This document shows, piece after piece, positions 1 to 8,000 of a stretch of DNA of 13,001 nt. The stretch lies in the NCBI GenBank assembly GCA_002292945.1, contig DBCG01000063.1, positions 226 to 13,226 of the forward strand, written 5' to 3'. The position numbers and the translations under genes were made by a program. Origin of the DNA: Proteobacteria bacterium UBA964. Its GTDB lineage: Bacteria; Pseudomonadota; Gammaproteobacteria; Steroidobacterales; Steroidobacteraceae. Below the pieces are notes generated by a model. The model was not told where the DNA came from, made no database searches, and saw only the letters and a list, made by a program, of their open reading frames with translations. Positions within the stretch are counted from its first letter, which is position 1, and each line of letters starts with the position of its first letter.

Positions 1-822
1 AGCCTGCGCACCTACACCTACATCTACCCGACGGCGAGCGAGACCGACGCCATCTACCACGATGCCGAGCGATCGGCCGAGCGGGCCGCCGAGTATGTCC
101 AGCAGGGCTTCACGGCGATCAAGTTCGATCCGGCGGGGCCGTACACGGCGTTCGACGGCCGTCAGCTGTCGCTCACCGAACTCGACCGCAGCGAGCGCTT
201 CGCGCGGCTCATCCGCGAAGCGGTCGGCAGCAAGGCCGACCTGCTCTTCGGCACCCACGGCCAGATGAACGCTGCGGGTGCGATCCGCCTCGCCAAGCGC
301 CTCGAGCCCTACGACCCTTTGTGGTTCGAAGAGCCTGTGCCGCCCGATTCACCCGAGCAGATGGGCCTCGTCGCACGCGGCACCCATATCCCGATCGCGG
401 CCGGCGAGCGGCTCACCACCAAATACGATTTCCTTCGCGTGCTGCGTGCCAATGCCGCGTCCATCCTTCAGATGAACCTCGGTCGCGTCGGGGGTCTCCT
501 CGAGGCCAAGAAGATCGCGGGGATGGCCGAGGCGCAGCATGTACAGATCGCGCCGCATCTCTACTGCGGTCCGATCGTCGGCGCGGCCAACATCCAGCTG
601 GCCGCCTGCAGCCCGAATTTCCTCGTCCTCGAGGGCATCGAGCGTTGGCAGGGTTTCCATGCGGACATCCTGCGCAAGCCGATCCGTTGGGAGGACGGGT
701 ATGTCATCCCGTCCCGCGAGCCCGGGCTCGGTGTCGAGCTCGACGAAGCGGTCGCGCGCGCCAACCCCTATCGTGGTGACAAACTGCATCTCGAGATGAC
801 CCAGCACCCCGCTGGCGTCTGA
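1..822 (+). CDS. Mandelate racemase/muconate lactonizing enzyme family protein (enolase superfamily), 5'-truncated
   Basis: The reading frame is open from the first base and ends at TGA 820-822, so the window holds the last 273 residues; the N-terminal capping region, probably about 110-130 residues, lies outside. Visible residues fit the (beta/alpha)7-beta barrel of enolase-superfamily acid-sugar dehydratases and cycloisomerases. These are a K-x-D motif in IKFDP (K41, D43 in window numbering), FGTHGQ (84-88), WFEEPVPP (E110/E111, second metal ligand), AAGERL (E136, third metal ligand), QMNLGRVGGL and APHLYCGP with H186 as candidate general acid/base. Such enzymes abstract the proton alpha to a carboxylate using Mg2+. 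GTHGQ stands where many relatives have D-x-H, so the first metal ligand is unclear. The GMC dehydrogenase and transporter behind it suggest catabolism of a sugar acid or similar hydroxy acid. 3,6-Anhydrogalactonate cycloisomerase or an aldonate dehydratase are possible, but the substrate is not determinable here. Family assignment is firm. Confidence 0.88.
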   Translation, partial: SLRTYTYIYPTASETDAIYHDAERSAERAAEYVQQGFTAIKFDPAGPYTAFDGRQLSLTELDRSERFARLIREAVGSKADLLFGTHGQMNAAGAIRLAKRLEPYDPLWFEEPVPPDSPEQMGLVARGTHIPIAAGERLTTKYDFLRVLRANAASILQMNLGRVGGLLEAKKIAGMAEAQHVQIAPHLYCGPIVGAANIQLAACSPNFLVLEGIERWQGFHADILRKPIRWEDGYVIPSREPGLGVELDEAVARANPYRGDKLHLEMTQHPAGV

Positions 823-845
823 CCCCCCCCCTCTCTCCCCCCCTC
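823..845. repeat. Pure polypyrimidine tract (C9-TCTCT-C7-TC) in intergenic gap
   Basis: The 31-nt gap between the enolase-superfamily gene and the GMC gene is almost entirely C and T. It contains a run of nine C (823-831), then alternating T/C, then seven C (837-843), directly before the GGAG at 846-849. The complementary strand carries G7 and G9 runs that could supply four GGG tracts. It may be a simple sequence prone to slippage, and its length is also a likely sequencing-error spot. Any length change would fall between genes, upstream of the ribosome binding site. Confidence 0.7.
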
Positions 846-849
846 GGAG
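846..849 (+). promoter_or_regulatory. Ribosome binding site of the GMC dehydrogenase gene
   Basis: GGAG lies 4 nt before the GTG at 854. Together with the FAD motif beginning a few residues into the protein, it fixes this GTG as the start rather than any downstream ATG. Confidence 0.6.
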
Positions 850-853
850 TCCC

Positions 854-2479
854 GTGGATACAGAGACCTTCGACTATGTGATCGTGGGTGGCGGCACGGC
901 GGGCTGCGTGCTGGCCAGTCGTCTTTCGATGGCGAGCGATGCCAGCGTGTTGATGCTGGAGGCCGGCGGCAGCGACCTGCGACCGATGATCCAGCTGCCG
1001 ATCGGTTATGCGCGCCTGCTCTTCGACCGAGGCGTCAACTGGCTGTACGAGACCGAGCCCGATGCGGGGCTCGCCGGCCGTCGCAGTTTCTGGCCGCGCG
1101 GCAAGGTGCTCGGCGGCTCCGGTTCGATCAATGCCATGGTCTACATGCGCGGTCTGCCTCATGACTTCGAAGACTGGCGCGCGATGGGAAACATCGGCTG
1201 GGGCTACGAAGATGTACTGCCGTTCTTCAAGCGCGCTGAAGACCACGACGACGGCGACCCGCGATACCACGGTCGCGGTGGCCCGATCCATGTCACCGAT
1301 GTCTCGAGTGATGTCCACCCGATCTGTCACCGCTACATCGCAGCCTGCGAGGCGCTCGGTTTCCAAGCGACCCCCGATTTCAACGGCGCGCAGGGCGAGG
1401 GCGTCGGTATCTACCAGATCAACACCCGTTCGGGGTTCCGCTCCTCGAGCGCCAACGAGCATCTGCGCAAGGCCCGCCGTCGCCGTAACCTCGAGGTGCG
1501 CACGAAGTCGCTGGCGACGCGTCTCACCTTCGAAGGCAAGCGCGCGAGCGGGGTCCGTTACCTGCGCGGTGGCATCGAGCACGCGGTCACGGCCCGCCGT
1601 CAGGTGATCCTCTGCGGTGGCGCCATCAACACCCCGCAATTGCTTCAACTCTCCGGCGTCGGTGATGGCGCGCGGCTGCAGGCCCTGGGCATCCAGCCCG
1701 TACACGACAGCCCGGCGGTGGGGCGCAACCTGCAGGACCATCTGGCGGTGTCGTATTTCTATGGTTCGACGCTACCGACCCTGAACGACCAGCTCGGGCC
1801 TTTCTTCGGTAAGGTGCGCGCCGCGCTTCGCTATCTGGCGACGCGTCGCGGCCCGCTCGCGATGAGCGTCAACCAAGGGGGCGGTTTCGTGCGCAGCGAT
1901 CCGGCGCAAGCGGTGCCCAACCTGCAGCTCTACTTCAACCCGGTCAGCTACACGCAGACACCGCTGTCGTCGCGCAAGCTCCTGAGTCCGGACCCGTTCT
2001 CCGCTTTCCTGATCTCGTTCAACGCCTGCCGCCCGACCAGCCGCGGTGATCTGCACATCGTCTCCGCAGACCCCGCTGCAGCGCCGGCGATCCGCCCCAA
2101 TTATCTCTCCACCCAACACGATCTCGACGAGGCGCGCGCAGGTTGCCGGTTGCTGCGCCGCATCGCAGCGACGCAGCCGCTCGCCGACATCATCACCGGC
2201 GAGCTCTATCCCGAGCCGCATGTGCGCACCGATGACGACCTGCTCGAAGATTTCCGACAGCGTGCCGACACGGTCTATCACCCGACCTGCACCGCCCGCA
2301 TGGGTACGGACCCTCGCGAGTCGGTGGTCGATGCGCGGCTGCGGGTGCACGGTCTCGAGAACCTTCGCATCATCGATGCTTCCGTGTTCCCGACCGTGAC
2401 CTCGGGCAACACCAACGCGCCGACGGTGATGGTCGCGGAGAAGGGCGCTGCGATGCTCATCGAAGACATGGGTGCCTGA
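854..2479 (+). CDS. GMC-family FAD-dependent alcohol dehydrogenase (choline dehydrogenase-like)
   Basis: A 541-residue flavoprotein of the glucose-methanol-choline oxidoreductase family, full length for the BetA/AlkJ-like group. The GTG start is followed almost at once by the Rossmann FAD-binding motif YVIVGGGTAGCVLASRL (residues 8-24). GMC signature 1 is seen from residue 83 (GKVLGGSGSINAMVYMRG) and signature 2 as GGAINTPQLLQLSGVG near residue 255. The C-terminal part has YHPTCTARMG with H476, and SGNTNAPT with N519/N521, which form the His-Asn pair that takes the hydroxyl proton while hydride passes to FAD. Members oxidise primary alcohols (choline, aliphatic alcohols, polyethylene glycol, sugar alcohols) to aldehydes. 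Electrons usually go to a respiratory acceptor in the dehydrogenases. It lies 31 nt after the enolase-superfamily gene and 5 nt before a BCCT transporter. A betA/betT-like pairing would suggest choline, but no betB or betI is seen, so a different alcohol is just as likely. Confidence 0.92.
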   Translation: MDTETFDYVIVGGGTAGCVLASRLSMASDASVLMLEAGGSDLRPMIQLPIGYARLLFDRGVNWLYETEPDAGLAGRRSFWPRGKVLGGSGSINAMVYMRGLPHDFEDWRAMGNIGWGYEDVLPFFKRAEDHDDGDPRYHGRGGPIHVTDVSSDVHPICHRYIAACEALGFQATPDFNGAQGEGVGIYQINTRSGFRSSSANEHLRKARRRRNLEVRTKSLATRLTFEGKRASGVRYLRGGIEHAVTARRQVILCGGAINTPQLLQLSGVGDGARLQALGIQPVHDSPAVGRNLQDHLAVSYFYGSTLPTLNDQLGPFFGKVRAALRYLATRRGPLAMSVNQGGGFVRSDPAQAVPNLQLYFNPVSYTQTPLSSRKLLSPDPFSAFLISFNACRPTSRGDLHIVSADPAAAPAIRPNYLSTQHDLDEARAGCRLLRRIAATQPLADIITGELYPEPHVRTDDDLLEDFRQRADTVYHPTCTARMGTDPRESVVDARLRVHGLENLRIIDASVFPTVTSGNTNAPTVMVAEKGAAMLIEDMGA

Positions 2480-2484
2480 GCCGC

Positions 2485-4098
2485 GTGGCAGAGCCCTACC
2501 GCACCCGGCATGTGCTCGGCGAGGACAACATCCTCGTCTTCGGTCTCGATGTGCATCGCTGGGTGTTCTTCTGCTCGGCTGCGGCACTGTCGTTGATGGT
2601 GGGTTGGGTCGTGCTCTTCCCGGCGGCGGCGACCGAGGGTTTCGCCGCTGCGCTCGCTTTCGTGACGACGCAGGCAGGCGGCTTCATGGCGCTGCTCGCC
2701 AATCTGTTCGTGCTGTTCTGCCTGTTCCTGGTCGTCTCCCCTTACGGGTCGGTCCGTCTCGGCGGCGCCGACGCGCGTCCCGTGTTCTCCGACCTGTCGT
2801 GGTTCGCGATGCTGTTCGCCGCCGGCATGGGCATCGGCATGGTGTTCTACTCGGTCGCTGAGCCGATCTCGCATTTCACGAGTTCCATGGCGGCGGTGGG
2901 CGAGGCCGCAGGCGCAGCCCCGCTCGGCGGTGCCGCGGGCGATGTGGCGGCTTCGACGCGCCTTGCCATGGCCGCGACGATCTTCCATTGGACCGTGCAT
3001 CCGTGGTCGATCTTCGCCGTGGTCGCGGTCGGACTTGCGCTGTTCACCTACAACCATGGGCTGCCCCTCACCATCCGCTCGAGCCTGTTCCCCTTGTTCG
3101 GGGAGCGCATCTGGGGGCCGCTCGGCAATGTGGTCGACATCCTCGCGGTGATCGCGACGGTCGCGGGTCTGGCGACGTCGCTCGGCCTCGGTGCGCAACA
3201 GGCGCTCGCCGGCCTCGGCTACCTCTTCGGTGCCGAGCCGAGCACGCTGAACCAGCTGCTGTTGATCGGGGTCCTCGCGTCCATCACCGTGATGTCGGTC
3301 ACCTTGGGTCTCACGCGGGGAGTGCGCTGGTTGAGTCTGCTCAACATCTCGTTGGCGGCGTTCCTGTGTGCCTTCGTGATCGCCGTGGGTCCGACCGCCA
3401 AGATCTTCACGGCGCTATGGCAGGACGGTCTCGCCTTCATCGCGGCTTTCCCGGCGCTCTCCAGCGTGGCGGGGCGGGAAGATGCGCCGTTCTTCCGCGA
3501 CTGGACGGTCTTTTATTGGGCTTGGTGGACGGCATGGGCACCGTTCGTCGGCATGTTCATCGCGCGCATCTCGCGTGGGCGCACGGTACGCCAGACGGTG
3601 TTCTTCGTGGTGTTGCTGCCGTCCTTGGTCTCGGTGGTGTGGTTCACGGCCTTCGGAACCTTGGCCATCGACCAGCTCGTGGTGGCGGGCAGCCGCGCGG
3701 CGGCCGATGCCGACCTGCCCTTGAAGTTGTTCGCGACGCTGCGCGAGCTGCCGCTCGCCCAGATCTCCAGCCTCGTCGGCATCGTGCTCGTGATGGTGTT
3801 CTTCGTGACCTCCTGGGATTCGGGCACGTTGGTGCTCGATGGCCTCTCGGCGGGCGGCAAGACGGACACCCCGCGGCGCCAGTCGGTGTTCTGGATATTT
3901 TTGGTGGGCGCGGCAGCGATCGCCTTGCTGCTCGGCGGCGGTCTGCGTTCCTTGCAATCCGGTTCGGTGGTGACCGGTCTGCCGTTCATGGTCGTGATCG
4001 CGCTGATCTGCGTCGGCACGATGCTCGGGCTGGTGAAGGCGCGCAAGGTCGCGCAGTCCCAGTCCCCGCCCAAGCCGCAATCCCGACCGGAACCCTGA
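2485..4098 (+). CDS. BCCT-family secondary transporter (betaine/carnitine/choline type)
   Basis: A 537-residue inner-membrane protein of about 12 hydrophobic segments, the usual length for the BCCT family with a short C-terminal tail. Diagnostic stretches are GMGIGMVFYSVAEP (114-127), the glycine segment of the unwound helix, and HWTVHPWSIF (168-177). YWAWWTAWAPFVGMFIARISRGRT (344-367) is the family signature with its cluster of tryptophans. By my recollection of BetP, W169, W174 and W348 match its aromatic box (W189, W194, W374), F177 takes the place of Tyr197, and T442-S443 in FVTSWDSG match the Na2-site pair, so sodium-coupled uptake is likely. Substrates of the family are mostly quaternary ammonium or sulfonium zwitterions, but other solutes are known. 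The GTG start is 5 nt after the GMC stop with no clear Shine-Dalgarno, suggesting translational coupling. The stop TGA overlaps an ATG of the next frame. Confidence 0.93.
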   Translation: MAEPYRTRHVLGEDNILVFGLDVHRWVFFCSAAALSLMVGWVVLFPAAATEGFAAALAFVTTQAGGFMALLANLFVLFCLFLVVSPYGSVRLGGADARPVFSDLSWFAMLFAAGMGIGMVFYSVAEPISHFTSSMAAVGEAAGAAPLGGAAGDVAASTRLAMAATIFHWTVHPWSIFAVVAVGLALFTYNHGLPLTIRSSLFPLFGERIWGPLGNVVDILAVIATVAGLATSLGLGAQQALAGLGYLFGAEPSTLNQLLLIGVLASITVMSVTLGLTRGVRWLSLLNISLAAFLCAFVIAVGPTAKIFTALWQDGLAFIAAFPALSSVAGREDAPFFRDWTVFYWAWWTAWAPFVGMFIARISRGRTVRQTVFFVVLLPSLVSVVWFTAFGTLAIDQLVVAGSRAAADADLPLKLFATLRELPLAQISSLVGIVLVMVFFVTSWDSGTLVLDGLSAGGKTDTPRRQSVFWIFLVGAAAIALLLGGGLRSLQSGSVVTGLPFMVVIALICVGTMLGLVKARKVAQSQSPPKPQSRPEP

Positions 4099-4114
4099 TG
4101 ACCAAACTGTCCAC

Positions 4115-4118
4115 GGAG
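4115..4118 (+). promoter_or_regulatory. Ribosome binding site choosing the ATG at 4128
   Basis: GGAG at 4115-4118 is 9 nt before the ATG at 4128. The alternative ATG at 4098, which overlaps the upstream stop as TGATG, has no such site but could be used by translational coupling. The site, together with the signal peptide starting at 4128, favours the downstream start. Confidence 0.55.
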
Positions 4119-4127
4119 ATCAGACGC

Positions 4128-5051
4128 ATGTATACGCATAAGACTTCTGCGATCCGCTGTCTCGCGCTCTTGCTTGCGCTCTTCTGCTCACCGCCCGGGA
4201 CGGCGGCGCAGCCCGAGGGGGCGTGGGGTTCCGAGCGCAAGACCGTCATGCTCGCCAACGGGATGCAGATGGGTTACGTCGAGCTGGGTGACCCCGGCAA
4301 GCCGCCGCTGGTGTTCCTCCATGGCTTCACCAACAGCTCGCTCGGCTACCTGCCGCTCGGGCGCCTGCTTGCGCAGCACCACCGGGTGTTCCTGGTCGAT
4401 CAGCGTGGGCACGGCGAGTCGAGCAAACCGGCCTGTTGCTACACGCGCCTCGACCTCGCCCATGACGCGAAGCTCTTCATGGATCAGTTCGGGCTGCAGC
4501 GGGCGCATATCGCCGGCCATTCGCTCGGCGGCATGGTCGCCCAGACCCTCGCGGCCTTCTGGCCGGAGCGTGTCGATCGGTTGATGATCATCGGTTCGAC
4601 CATCGGCCGTCGCAGTCTGCCGAGCCGAGACTCGCCGCGTCCGCCGCCCACCTTCGGCCCGCTCGATGCCCAGATCCGGGCGCTGAAAGACCCGATCGAC
4701 CCGGACTCGGCGTTCATGAAGATCTGGTGGGAAGTGCCGGGACTCGATCCGCAGATCCAGTACCACATGCGCCGTGAGTCGGCGCGCATCCCGGCGGACA
4801 TCTGGCGCGCGATGCTCGATCAGGGCGAGGTCGCGCGCGACCTGCGCGTCACGGCGCACCGCATCACCGCCCCCACGCTGCTGTTGTTCGGTGGCAAGGA
4901 TGCCCTGTTCAGCGCGGCGGACAACGCCGAGATGGCGGCCTGGCTGCCGCACGCGCAGGCGGTGACGCTCGCGGAACTCGGGCACTCGCTCCCCGAGGAG
5001 GACCCGCGGGCGGTCAGTGAGGCGCTGCTTCGGTTCCTGCGGCAGCCCTGA
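4128..5051 (+). CDS. Exported alpha/beta-fold hydrolase
   Basis: A 307-residue alpha/beta hydrolase with a complete catalytic triad: S132 in GHSLGG, D258 in FGGKDALF and H286 in LGHSLPEE. The oxyanion-hole segment is VFLHGFTNS (62-70) and DQRGHGESS (91-99) follows. The N-terminus from 4128 reads as a Sec signal peptide: K5/R10, a leucine-alanine core (12-19), then a probable cleavage after GTAA (24-27). The cysteine at 20 does not sit in a proper lipobox, so a soluble periplasmic or secreted enzyme is more likely than a lipoprotein. Starting instead at ATG 4098 adds ten residues before the signal and is less natural. A much longer upstream open frame exists but overlaps the transporter and is not coding. 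Esterase, lactonase or other ester/amide hydrolysis is possible and the fold does not tell which. Its place at the end of the transporter operon suggests it prepares the imported substrate outside the cytoplasm. Confidence 0.88.
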   Translation: MYTHKTSAIRCLALLLALFCSPPGTAAQPEGAWGSERKTVMLANGMQMGYVELGDPGKPPLVFLHGFTNSSLGYLPLGRLLAQHHRVFLVDQRGHGESSKPACCYTRLDLAHDAKLFMDQFGLQRAHIAGHSLGGMVAQTLAAFWPERVDRLMIIGSTIGRRSLPSRDSPRPPPTFGPLDAQIRALKDPIDPDSAFMKIWWEVPGLDPQIQYHMRRESARIPADIWRAMLDQGEVARDLRVTAHRITAPTLLLFGGKDALFSAADNAEMAAWLPHAQAVTLAELGHSLPEEDPRAVSEALLRFLRQP

Positions 5052-5067
5052 CCCCGCTCCGGGCTGC
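5042..5067. terminator. Possible hairpin terminator between convergent genes
   Basis: GCAGCCC (5042-5048) pairs with GGGCTGC (5061-5067) across a 12-nt loop that includes the hydrolase stop codon. A second small hairpin, AGCCG-TTGT-CGGCT (5081-5094), touches the putA stop on the other strand. Neither has a clear T run, so these are only candidates for ending the two converging transcripts. Confidence 0.35.
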
Positions 5068-5093
5068 GGTCGGTCGGATCAGCCGTTGTCGGC

Positions 5094-8000
5094 TCAGCCG
5101 ATGCTGAGCAGCGCGGTGTTGCCGCCGGTCGCCGTGGTGTTGATGGTGAGCGTGCGTTCTGTCACGAAACGGGTGAGGTAATGCGGGCCGCCCGCTTTCG
5201 GCCCGGTGCCGGAGAGCCCAGTGCCACCGAACGGTTGGACGCCGACCACGGCACCGATGATGTTGCGGTTCACATAGACATTGCCGGCGAGCGACTGCGC
5301 GCGGACGGTGTCGCGGGTGCCATCGAGCCGCGTCTGCACGCCGAGCGTCAGGCCATATCCGTTGGCGCGCAGCGCAGCGAGCAGGGCGGGCAACTCTGAG
5401 GCTGCATAGCGCAGCACATGCAGCACTGGCCCGAAAGCCTCTTGGCTGAGGGATCTTGCATCGTCGATCTCGAGCAGCGTCGGCGGTACGAAGCGGGACG
5501 CCGTGATGCCGCCCGCGCGCGCCAAACGCTCGAGCTCCGCGTCTGCCGGTAGCGCGGTCTGTTTCAGCAGGCGAGCGCCGGAGCGGCACATCGCCGAGAT
5601 GTGCGCACGCAGTCCGTCGGCCGCCGATTCCGAGATCACCGGCCCGACATCGGTCGCAAGCTCCGCAGGGTCGCCGACGACCAGGGCATCCATCGCGCCT
5701 TCGAGCATCTCGAGGATGCGCGGGGCGGTGTCGGCCTGCAGGCACAGCAACCGCAGTGCTGAGCAGCGTTGGCCGGCGCTGCCGAACGCCGAGTTGATCG
5801 CATCATCGACGACCTGTTCAGGCAGCGCGGTGGAGTCGACGATCATCGCGTTGATGCCGCCGGTCTCGGCGATCAGCGGCAGGATCGCGCCGTCGCGCGC
5901 GGCGAGCGCCCGGTTGAGCCAGCGACCGGTCGCGGTGGAGCCGGTGAAGGCCACGCCGGCGAGGTCCGCATGCGACAGCGCGATCTCGCCGAAATCACGG
6001 CCTTGCATCGGTGATGTGATGAGCGCGGACCGAGGGACACCCGCCGCGTACAGCAGTTCGGTGAAGGCGAGCGCGATCCGCGGCGTGCTCTCGGCGGGCT
6101 TCGCGATCACCGTGTTGCCGGTGACGAGCGCAGCGACCACCTGGCCGGCGAAGATCGCGAGCGGGAAGTTCCAGGGGCTGATGCAGGCCCAAGTGCCGCG
6201 CGGCACCAGCGAAAGTTCGTTGGATTCGCCGGTGGGGCCGGGCAGGCGCAGCGGTGCGCCTTGAAGCTGTCGCGCTTCGGTGGCGTAGTAGCGACAGAAG
6301 TCGACCGCTTCGCGCACTTCGGCGACGGCGTCCGCGACGGTCTTGCCCGCCTCGTGCACCAGCAGTGCGAGAAAGCGTTCGCTCGCATCCTCGAGTGCGT
6401 CGGCGGCGCGTTCGAGGCAGGCTGCGCGCACATCGACGGGCTGCGCCGCCCAGTCGGCGCCCGCTTCCACAGCGACGTCGAACGCGGCGCGCAGTTGCGC
6501 GTCCGTCGCGAAATCTGGCGCCGGCGCGAGCGCGGCGCGCCCGAGGGCGCCGTCACGTCGCAGCGTCGACTCGATGTGCTGCAGGCTGTCCTGGCGTCCG
6601 AGGTCAAGACCCCGTGAATTGCGCCGACCCGCGCCAAAGATCGCACGCGGTAGCGGGATGCCCGGATGCGCAACGCCTTCACCCGAAGCGGCCGCGTCGC
6701 TCGCCGCGAGCTGGGCCTCGGCCTGTGCGAGTGGGTCGGCCACGATCTTTTCGAGCGGCACGCTTTCGTCCATGAAACGGTTGACGAACGAGGTGTTGGC
6801 GCCGTTCTCGAGCAGCCGTCGTACGAGATAGGCGAGCAGATCGGCATGCGGGCCGACCGGTGCATAGGCGCGCACGGGCGGAAAATCCTCGACGCTGCGC
6901 GTCGCTTCGTCGTAGAGCAGGCCGCCCATGCCGTGCAGGCGTTGGAACTCGAGCGGTATGCCCTTGCGGCGCAGTGCGAGTACCGCGCCGATGCTGTGGG
7001 CGTTGTGGGTGGCGAACTGCGGGTACACGATCGGACCCGCAGCGATCAAGCGCTGGGCGCAACCGAGCCACGAGGCGTCGGTGGAGGTCTTGCGCGTGTA
7101 GACCGGGTACTCCTCGAGGCCGCGTTCCTGCGCGCGCTTGATCTCGCTGTCCCAGTACGCGCCCTTGACGAGACGCACGGCGAGCGGTCGCCGCAGCGCC
7201 TGCGCCAATTCCACCAGATGATCGACGACCGCCGCGGCGCGTCGACCGTAGGCCTGGACGGCGACCCCCAGACCGGGGGCATCGCGGGTCGCCGGGTCAC
7301 GCATCAAGGCCTCGACGAGTTCGAGCGAGATCTCGAGGCGGTCCTGTTCTTCGGCATCGAGGGTCAGTGCAAGGCCGCGCGCTGCGGCGAGCCGCGTGAG
7401 TTCGAGGGCTCGCGGCAGCAGTCTGCCGAGCGTCCGGTCGCGCTGCAGGAGCGCGTAACGCGGGTCGAGAGCCGAGAGCTTGATGGAGATGCCGTGCCGA
7501 TGCTGGGGCGGCGGGCTGCCTTGGGCGCCGGCGACGCCTGCCGCAGCGGCGTTGTCGTTGGCGCGGGCGATCGCCTCGATGGCGCCGGCATAAGCGTCGG
7601 CATAGCGCCCCGCATCGGCGTCGGTCCGTGCGCCTTCGCCCAGCATGTCGAACGAGCAGAGCGCGAGAGGGCGCTCGCGACGGCAGCGCTCCAGCGCCTC
7701 GTCGATGGTGCGACCGACCACGAACTCGCCGCCGATGATCTTCATCGCGCGGCGCAAGGCTTGGCGGACGATCGGCTCGCTCGCCCGCTGGGTGAGCCCG
7801 CGCAACCATCCGCCGGTGTCGCCGCGTTGCAGTTCCCCCGGCAGATCCACCAATCGACCGGTGAGCATGAGGCCCCAAGTGGATGCATTGACGAACAAGG
7901 AGCTGGAGCGACCCGCATGGGCGCCCCAATCCCCTGCGACGAGTTTCTCGGCGATCAGACGGTCTGCGGTCTCATCGTCGGGGATGCGCAACAGGGCCTC

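Noticed and set aside
704..1741. Antisense open frame opposite the GMC gene, plus similar ones at 1772-2587 and 2278-3198
   Set aside because: No family motifs, skewed Arg/Ala/His composition and full overlap with well-supported genes.
2988..4097. Upstream in-frame extension of the alpha/beta hydrolase, giving an apparent 687-residue protein
   Set aside because: It lies entirely within the BCCT gene in another frame and is rich in Arg/Gly/His/Pro as shadow frames of GC-rich genes are. The hydrolase has its own start, ribosome binding site and signal peptide.
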